Assembly: GCF_963930625.1 (NCBI RefSeq)
Contig: NC_089259.1
Coordinates: 10,789,559-10,853,558, forward strand
Direction: 5' to 3'
DNA: 64,000 nucleotides
Source of the DNA: Muntiacus reevesi
Lineage: Eukaryota; Chordata; Mammalia; Artiodactyla; Cervidae
How positions within the stretch are numbered: position 1 is the stretch's first letter; each line of letters opens with the position of its first letter. The translations under genes were made by a program, and so were the position numbers. Shown in pieces: positions 57,003 to 64,000 of this stretch. The notes beneath the pieces are model-generated. The model had not been told where the DNA came from, did not search any database, and saw only the letters and a list, made by a program, of their open reading frames with translations.

Positions 57003-57620
57003 AGTAGAAAAGTAATTGCCAGAGTCTGGGCAGTGGAGGAAATAGGGAAAGGTTGGTAAAGGGGTACAGACTTTCACATAGAAGATGAATAAATTCTGAG
57101 GATCTAATGGTGCAACACAGTGACTATAGTTAGAAACATTGTGCTATATAATTGAAATTTGCTAAGACAGTAAAACTTACATGTTCTCACCAAATAAATA
57201 TGTAAATAAAAAGATAAATACATGACGTAATGAATGCAGTATAGGTATCTGTAAGAAACATGTGTATTATCATACGTAAAACAGATGACCAGTGCCAAGT
57301 TCAATGCATAAAGTAGGGCTCTCAAAGCCTGTGCTCTGGGACAACCCAGAGGGATGGGGTGGGAAGGAAGGTGGGAGGGGGGTGCAGGATGGGGGACACA
57401 TGTGCACCTGTGGCTGATTCACGTCAATGCATGGCAAAAACCACCACAATATTGTAAAGTAATTATCCTCCAATTAAAATAAATTAATCAATTTAAAAAC
57501 AGATGTTACGGGAAAACCCAAATGAACTTTTTGGCAAACCCAATATATCAAATCATCATGTTGTACACTTTAAATATATTGTAATTTTTCTTGTCAGTTA
57601 TACCTCAATAAAGGAAAAGA
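57003..57620 (+). mobile_element. Ancient L1 3' region with a younger L1 3'UTR inside
   Basis: 57003-57200 ('gtaattgccagagtctgggc', 'gactatagttagaaacattg') and 57540-57620 ('caaatcatcatgttgtacac tttaaatatattg ... ttatacctcaataaag') are the old L1 end. Bases 57258-57503 are a younger bovine-type L1 3'UTR in forward orientation ('catgtgtattatcatacgta aaac' to 'gtaaagtaattatcctccaa tt'). Confidence 0.75.
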
Positions 57621-58379
57621 TAAAAGTCTAACCATAGAATCTTCCCCATATCTTAACACAGATGTTACTTTGTGAAAACAAGTTTGGAAGTTACTGAAGT
57701 TGACTAAAATATTCAAAAGGTTCTATTGAGGCTTTAACCAGCTACCATAAAAAGTCCAATTTTCACTTGTTGACCTGGCAAGTGTACACATGTGCAAAGT
57801 TGTGTCTCATTTAACTAGCTAAATACTACTTAGCACTTAATCATTATTAGAAAAAACTAAATAATTAGCGTTTCAATATTCTGTCCTAGTGATGATGCTG
57901 CCAGTCTCTGACCTGATCCCATCAGTATATAATCACATCCAGCTATACGGGCCACGAAAGTATTTTCTCTCACTCCCTAGATTCTATCTTATTCACTGTT
58001 TCCTTCATCAAACAGGTGCAAGTTTACTGAATAAGAAGTTTAGTCAGTTCGTTTTAGAATCTCCTGAAAATAATCCAAGAAAGCCTAAATTTTAAGTTCA
58101 AATCACTTCTAAATCATTTTGCCTGCTCAGCAGAAATTTATTCTAGGCAGTCCTCTAAAGTATATTTGTTAAATGTCTATTATGTGCAAGACATCACGGA
58201 GGACCCAAAAATATGTAAGACTCTTCTCAAGGGGCTCTCTCTTTTCAGGAGAGGTGGCAGGTGGACTCATAAGTCCAACAGAAGTCAAAAGAAATCTAAA
58301 TGGCCCGCTGTAACAATTCAGAGACTGGACCCAAACCTTCAGCCTGAAGTGTTCAGGAAGACTTTATTAAAAAAGTATA

Positions 58380-58480
58380 TTACAGAATATTACAGCCAGA
58401 GGGATCTTAGAAAACACCCGTTCCAGTCCTATCATTTTACAGATAAGAAAGAGAAAGAAACGAAAAAAGACAAAACCCTT
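58380..58480. repeat. Ancient repeat fragment
   Basis: 'gagggatcttagaaaacacc cgttccagtcctatcatttt acagataagaaagag' has the texture of old MIR/L2-class sequence. The family is uncertain. Confidence 0.4.
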
Positions 58481-58696
58481 TAAGGAGGGATAGTAATGAA
58501 CCCAATACTACACACAGAGACGAACAGTCTGCACAGGAAGGCAGACCTCTGGATTCCCAGCATTCTGCTTTTCCATGATACCACACTGCCCTCTGAGACG
58601 GGGAGGATTTGAACAGGCAAAGATGGTGGAAAGAAGAGAGCAGGCTGGTGAAGATCAAACACTAAAATATAAAAACACTGATAAGAAGGTATTTGG

Positions 58697-58902
58697 GCTT
58701 CCCTGGTGGCTCAGGGGTAAAGAATCCGTCTGCCAACGCAGGAGATTAAGAGACACGGGTTCGATCCCTGAGTCGGGATCTCTTGGAGTAGGAAATGGCA
58801 ACCCACTCCAGTATTCTAGCCTGGAAAATCCCAAGGACAGAGGAGCCTGATGGGCTACAGTCCATGTGGTCGCAAAGAGTCGGACACGACTGAGCAACTA
58901 AC
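58697..58902 (+). mobile_element. Bov-tA SINE
   Basis: A full-length forward copy from 'gcttccctggtggctcaggg' to 'cacgactgagcaactaac'. Flanks 'aagaaggtatttgg' (58683-58696) and 'aagaagatatttgg' (58903-58916) differ by one base. Confidence 0.95.
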
Positions 58903-59536
58903 AAGAAGATATTTGGAAAAGAGTGTGTTAAAATCTGAGGACATGATGTTCAGGGGAGAAATGAGACACAAGACTGCAAGTGGAGTGAGATTAGACAAAG
59001 GAAGACATCAAATGACAGCCCGAGAGACTTAGTTTTTCACTAGATGGTTTCATGGACACAGGTAGCAGAATTTACTTATAAAATCTAATGAAAAGTCCCT
59101 GCAACACTGGTATCATTGTATGACACTGATCACCTTAGAGGTTTATAATGAGAGGATAAAGAACCCTTCTGACACGAGAAAGGACGGTTAGTGTAGCAAA
59201 TTTCTAATGAATGCAATCTTTGTTTTTCAACATTTCTCTTTCTCCAAAGTGGAGGGTGACACCCTACAGTAAAAGCAGGGGAGACACTGTGATCTGCTGA
59301 CAACAGTGCTAACTGAGAGGTTGGTGCAATACTCCGCCTCCTGCTTGGCATCTCCGGAGGGTTTCAGCAGGGTCTTCCCAGAGGTTCCTTTGCCAGCTCT
59401 CGGCAATGAAACTCAGTAGGATCTCCATCCTCACTGGATGCCGGGTTCACCCATGCATGTATAGAGAGGGAGCTGCTCTTCCCTCCACCCAACGCCTAGC
59501 CCTTTGGGTCTTATTCTTTTCCTTGGGACTAGAAAT

Positions 59537-59738
59537 AGGTGGCAACAGTCATAAAGAATCTGCCTGTCAATGCAGGAGATCCAAGAGATGTGAGTTCGAT
59601 CCCAGGTTGGGAAGATCCCCTGGAGTAGGAAATGGCAACCCACTCTAGTGTTCTTGCCTGAAAAGTTCCATGGACAGAGGAGACTGCCAGGCTCCATGCT
59701 CCATGGGGTCACAAAGAATCAAACATGACTGTGTACAT
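59537..59738 (+). mobile_element. Bov-tA SINE
   Basis: A forward copy with a shortened head ('acagtcataaagaatctgcc tgtcaatgcaggag') and a complete core ending 'atgactgtgtacattcacac'. A short CA run follows. Confidence 0.9.
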
Positions 59739-59892
59739 TCACACACACACAGAAACAGACCAGAGGCAGCATGCAGGGTTTCACACCAATGTTCGTATGA
59801 CACTCTAGGGTGACTTCAAAGCACGTTCATAGTCTCTTTTTAACTTATCAAGAGGCAATCCTTGGCTCCAACTCTGTCTTCACCCTCTATGT

Positions 59893-60095
59893 GCTGTGTT
59901 GTACTTAGTCCTGTCCGACTCTTTGCGACCCCATGGCCTGGAGCCTGCCAGGCTCCTCTGTCCATGGGGATTCTCCAGGCAAGAATACTGAAATGGGTTG
60001 CCATGCCCTTCTCCAAGGGAATCCTCCCAATCCAGGGATCGAACCCAGGTCTCCCACACTGGGGGTTCTTTACCATCTGAGCCACTGGGGAAGTC
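59893..60095 (-). mobile_element. Bov-tA SINE
   Basis: A reverse-oriented full-length copy: 'cctgtccgactctttgcgac cccatggc' to 'tgagccactggggaagtccc'. Open frames on both strands here are repeat-derived. Confidence 0.93.
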
Positions 60096-60849
60096 CCCTA
60101 TAGCTCTCCCCAGTCCCCCAGAGAGTAGAATGCTCTCCCTGTCTCTCTGGTTACTGGCTAGCTCTAACTTCAACCTTTCAACCTAGACAACTCTTGTGAA
60201 ACCCTGACTCTATTATCCAACTCAATTGTAAACTCTGCCTTTACCTGGAAACTCTTACTGTATTCTACCCACTAAACCCCAGGACATCAGTATCAGCTGG
60301 GATATTTCAAAGCTGCTTGAACATCACAGCGTGATCTCTAGGGACCTTCCTTTTGAAAGTTTGCGCCTTAGCAAAAATTATTCCTCAACCGCCAGCTCTG
60401 TGTATTCTTGGTCTGCAGCTGTTGAGATGCCAGCAGACTGTGTCTAAGGCAATTCAGGTAACCACAGAAGATCGGAAGAGAGTGCATTGAGTATACCAGA
60501 GTTTAACAACTTATAAAGAGTTTGCAAGGTACACTGGGCTATCAAGTCACCATTTTGCAAAGTGAGAGGAGAGTCATGATTGTTCAGAGCCGGTTGAGAA
60601 CCTGACCTCCTGGGCCTCAGTATCAAGGCCTGGGTGTCGGACTATTAACTGATCCTCATCCTCCCACTCTGGTACATAGACTCATCAGGAAAAAATTATT
60701 TTTCACTAAATAAAAGTAGGTAGGACTTTCTAAACAGTGAACGAGAAGACTGTGAATATTTTACTGCTCACTGATTAATTCTTGCTTAGAAAAAAAAAAA
60801 AAAAAGAAACTGAGTATTAAAGGCCTTTTCAAAAACACAGTGACCCACA

Positions 60850-61085
60850 GATTCCATTGTAACTGAGCACCTACCATGAGCCAGGCATGGTGAGCCCATG
60901 CATTATCTCATGTGATCCTTACATTAGCCCAATAGAGTGCACATGATTTGTATTCCTAGATTAGGTATGAGAAAACTGGGCCTGAGTAAGATCAGCAATG
61001 TGCCCAAAGTCACAGCCATCTGTAAAAGAGCTGTGATTGGACCTCTAGTCAGCTAACTGCCAAGTCTGTGAACTCAACCAGTAAA
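60850..61085 (-). repeat. MIR SINE, nearly full length
   Basis: Antisense MIR: 'ctgagcacctaccatgagcc aggcatgg', 'cattatctcatgtgatcctt acattagccc', 'gagaaaactgggcctgagta agatcagcaatgtgcccaaa gtcacag', then 'ctgtgattggacctctagtc'. It is the clearest antisense MIR in the window. Confidence 0.8.
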
Positions 61086-61364
61086 CCGCCCAACTGGCCC
61101 ATTTTTATTTTTATTAAAAAAAACAAAAAATGCTCAATTGGCCCATTTTTATTTAAAAAAAAATCAAGTTTGAGGCACTAAATAAAGAATACGTATTGTT
61201 TTTATAAGTTAAAAAACAGAAAGAAAGACCAAACTTCTTTTGAAAGCTTGTTATCCTTAATTTTAAACTAATTTTAAAAACCAAAGGTACTGTTCACTCT
61301 GAGTTTGGTAATGCCATTGAGGAAGATTTTCAGAAACCTCTAGATATTAGAATAAAATGCCATC

Positions 61365-62395
61365 CATCCCTCCATAGACACGTACTCAGTATCTGCTACT
61401 TGGCCGCAAACACTGTACCAGGAAGGAAGGACACAGAGATGAGCAAGAACCAGCTCCCTGCCCTTGAGGAGCACACAGATAAGCTGGGAGGACGGTCGTC
61501 CTACGTGTGGACACAGTGACACATGACGAGTGTGATGATGGGGAGACGGAAGGAAGTTATGCAGAACAGGGAAAGCCTAACTCAGCCGGGACAAGGGAAC
61601 ACCTCCAGAGTGAGAGAAAAGGGGTGTGGGAAGGGCATGGTGAGTGCTCCAGGCAGAGAAGAGCAAGCTTCAAGGACCAGAGAGGAGATCAGGACTGAAG
61701 GAAGCTCAGAGCGGTGCATCGAGGTCAGTGGTTCAGTCGTGTCTGACTCTTGTGACCCCATGGACTGTGGCCCACCAGGCTTCTCTGTCCATGGGATTTC
61801 CCAGGCAAGGATAACGGAGTGGGTTACCATTTCCTCCTCCAGGTGCTCTTCCTATCCCTGAGATTGAACCCAGGTCTCCTGCATTGGCAGGCGGATTCTT
61901 TAGCCCTGAGCCACCTCGGAAGCCCTCAGTGTGGCTCAAGCTAACACCAAATGTAAGAAAGGAAGGAGCCAAACCTTAGGACTGGGTAGGTGGGCAGGGG
62001 CTGCTCCTGCGGGACACTCTAAGCCATACTAAAGACTAGTATGGGGAGTGCGGAGGAAATGGGGAACCGACTTAAGCAAAAAAAAAAAAGACTCAGATTT
62101 TAGTTTCTCAAGTATCCATCTGGCTGCAGAGTGAAAAGTAGATCACAGTGGGTGTAAGGTTGGGTGAAAATGTATTAGGAAACCACTTCTGTAATCCAAG
62201 TGATAGATGATGGTGAGCTGGGCTGGGTGATAGGTATCAGAAAGAAGATATTTATAAGGCAGAATGGATAGGAATTGATGGAAGATTGAATGGGACGGGT
62301 GGAAGGTCGTGATTTAAGCCCTGAGGTAATTCTAAAGTTTAGAAGGTAGAAGACCGTATTTTTTAATTTCAACTAGTCATTTAGCTGAGGGAAAA
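61365..62395. repeat. Ancient unnamed repeat interrupted by a Bov-tA
   Basis: Left part: 'cgtactcagtatctgctact', 'gcaagaaccagctccctgcc cttgagga', 'tgctccaggcagagaagagc'. Right part after the SINE: 'ccatctggctgcagagtgaa', 'cttctgtaatccaagtgata gatgatggtg'. The order matches the copies at 27.6 and 44.3 kb. It is non-coding, despite three open frames in 61507-61861. Confidence 0.5.
61724..61925 (-). mobile_element. Bov-tA SINE
   Basis: A reverse-oriented full-length copy: 'tcagtggttcagtcgtgtct gactcttgtgacccc' to 'ctgagccacctcggaagccc'. It splits the ancient repeat at 61365-62395. Confidence 0.93.
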
Positions 62396-62513
62396 AATCA
62401 TTTTTGAAAATTTATTCCATCAAGCAGAAGGAATATACGGCTTTTAAACCATATTATTATTAGTACCTGGTTTCATTAGTATTCATTAGTACCTAGTTTC
62501 AGCCATAACTCAC

Positions 62514-62585
62514 CTGGTTTCCAACCAATAATAGGTGTTCTCCAAGAAGAAAGTCTTTGAGCATATCTTCCATCACTATCATGTG
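62514..62585 (-). CDS. VWA8: VWA8 exon: start of the Walker A motif
   Basis: A 72-base exon on the minus strand, exactly 24 codons in phase 0 on both sides: HMIVMEDMLKDFLLGEHLLL VGNQ. It ends in GNQ, the first part of the P-loop completed as GNQ-GVGKN by the exon at 41308-41384. The preceding LGEHLLLVGNQ is the hydrophobic strand that leads into the P-loop in AAA+ proteins. The acceptor is TTTCCTTTAG and the donor GTGAGT. This is the most upstream VWA8 exon visible; the previous one lies beyond base 64000, since I found no matching exon to the right. Being a multiple of three, skipping it alone would keep the frame but destroy the nucleotide site. Confidence 0.96.
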
Positions 62586-64000
62586 CTAAAGGAAAAAATG
62601 ACTAGAGGTTAATTGTATTTTGCATAATCAAGGTGAAATAAGAAAGCTAACAGCTATAAAGATACCTTCAAGAAAAGTAAAACATCTATTATAATAGACA
62701 ATACTCAATTTGAACATGCTAAAAAATTAAAATGCATGCTGTGGTCAAAAATAAGTTATATAACCAATTGGGTCACTGACATTGAAAACCTGAAATGGTC
62801 CACCTTAGCAAGAATCAACCACTGACCAATACATATTTCAGAGTTTTTATAATGTGACTCAAATATTTTTCAGTTATTGTACTAAGGAGAGTTGGCTTAT
62901 AATTTAATGTGATATTTAAATTAATACTTACTAATGTAAATATACAAAGGCTTTCTAAAACAATTGGAGATTTCATGGAAAATCTTACATTGACTTCTTA
63001 ACTATGACTTTCAAAGTATATGTGTAGGTTTAGAATTAAAAATGTCAGCAACTATACTTCAAAAAATTATATATTTTTAAATTTTTTTCATATTTTTAAG
63101 TTCAAATCATGACACAATATAATAAGAGTAAGATTAAAGTTGTTCACAGTAGTCACAGAGGAAATTACATTGTTCTTTTGTATCTTGAAAAATAGGACAA
63201 TCCTAAGTAGGTCAAAAAGGCTCATCCAGGATTAAAGGGAGAACTACAGCCTGGAACGATTGATATTCCTATTTCCTCTTGGTTTTCTGTATCAAAACAA
63301 TAATGGCCTCAAAGTACTAAAGTTATTGAAGTTCTCTATTTGTGAAAAAGGCAACTTAAACTTTTGCATCTTATAAATGCTGTAGATAGTTTTCTTCTTT
63401 GCCACTCTTTTTTTTAAACTTGGTTTGTGATTTTTTTTCCACATCTAAAATATTTTCCTTTTACTTCTCATGTTAAGCAATACCAATATTTTCTTTCAGA
63501 GTTTCTAGAAAAACTAAGAAAGCTTTCCCCCTCCTTCAAGAACAGACGAGTTTTCCTTAATGTTTATCTTGGTAATTTTAATTTTTTAAAAATGCTTTCA
63601 GATAAACCGTGGAACTGGAGTTTTAATGAGGCTTGAAGTAGTGTCAGCTATTTTGTTCATTCTAGAGTACTTTTTAGAATAAAAGAAGATGTTATTAATA
63701 ATTATGCTGGGACAACAAATATAAACAGGGACTATTCTGAGCAAATGAGGGTACATGGTTACCCAAGTTAAAAGGGAGAATTACAACATTTGGCTTCTAA
63801 TTTGGGTTCTAGTGATAATTTGGTCTGCAGAACTCTTCTGTCTACCTAAGATGAACAATCAGTGCCAATTTCCAGAAAACATTAAGTTCTTCCAGAAATA
63901 CCTGGGCTAATCTCCATGAAAAATAGAAAAGTTGGCACAAACACCTAGATAGCAGGTAAAAAAACAATGTGAATACTGACTAATAATCCAAACTATAGTC
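62586..64000 (-). other. VWA8: VWA8 intron, right part (runs out of window)
   Basis: AT-rich intron upstream of the exon at 62514-62585. I looked on the minus strand for the preceding VWA8 exon (ending in a peptide like ...ENLQ at a GT donor) and did not find it. There is no clear repeat and no gene; the frame at 63427-63636 has no recognisable features. Confidence 0.8.

Larger units (their letters stand above)
41385..62513 (-). other. VWA8: VWA8 intron (21.1 kb) splitting the Walker A motif
   Basis: The donor is GTGAGT after 62514 and the acceptor TAATTACAG before 41384. Repeats fill much of it. Stretches without a gene or a repeat that I can assign: 41385-42470; 42660-43380 (possibly an old LTR-like or other repeat, not assignable by eye); 45190-45575; 45725-46225; 48475-49765; 49980-51375; 51805-52135; 52360-53150; 53763-54640; 54912-55495; 57620-58380; 58920-59535; 60100-60850 (with an A run at 60790-60804); 61090-61365; and 62395-62513. 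Confidence 0.85.

Noticed and set aside
62586..64000. Search for the VWA8 exon preceding the one at 62514
   Set aside because: No minus-strand segment with a GT donor in phase 0 and the expected upstream peptide was found; the text at 63897-63936 was considered but does not give the right residues.
1..64000. CRISPR-like or phage-like systems
   Set aside because: No regularly spaced direct repeats with unique spacers, no operon structure, and all coding evidence is spliced mammalian; the regular repeats seen are microsatellites or the 36-bp coding array.

Overview
This window is ruminant (bovid-like) nuclear DNA. The main evidence is its repeats: about two dozen Bov-tA/Bov-A SINEs, three pieces of the BovB (RTE) LINE, young bovine-type L1 3' ends and CHR-type tRNA-Glu SINEs. 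Beneath these lie older mammalian repeats (MIR, L2, ancient L1, Tigger/MER2-like DNA transposons). Nothing bacterial, no tRNA/rRNA gene and no CRISPR array is present.

The only clear functional gene is VWA8, read on the minus strand. Six exons can be joined by reading phase: 62514-62585, 41308-41384, 7424-7499, 5364-5499, 2693-2812, and the first 24 bases of an exon cut by the left edge (1-24). Together they give 505 coding bases (168 codons plus one base). They encode one AAA+ ATPase module of this mitochondrial protein: Walker A (GNQGVGKNK, split by an intron), Walker B (VLVVDEAD) and a sensor-like segment (MIVLANR). All junctions are GT-AG and all phases agree. About 99% of the window is intron; the two large introns are about 33.8 kb (7500-41307) and 21.1 kb (41385-62513).

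The main accessory island lies inside the 33.8-kb intron at about 19.98-26.69 kb. It holds a GC- and CpG-rich POM121-like (nucleoporin FG-repeat family) sequence on the minus strand. Its open frame runs for about 780-800 codons, then a frameshift occurs inside a 36-bp coding minisatellite and the C-terminal half decays. A GC-box/TATA-like promoter configuration sits just upstream. Next to it is a plus-strand GC-rich segment of unknown origin that ends in an A-rich tail and is interrupted by a SINE. The whole 6.7-kb block is bracketed by a matching 15-bp sequence that looks like a target-site duplication, so it may have arrived as one retrotransposition-related event.

The rest is layered repeats, many with readable target-site duplications. 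These allow an insertion order to be read: L1 into a CHR SINE, a SINE into a MER2-like element, a SINE beside BovB inside one shared duplication, and two L1 3' ends in inverted orientation. I found no clear case for a new molecular system. The POM121-like retrocopy block is the item most worth following up.
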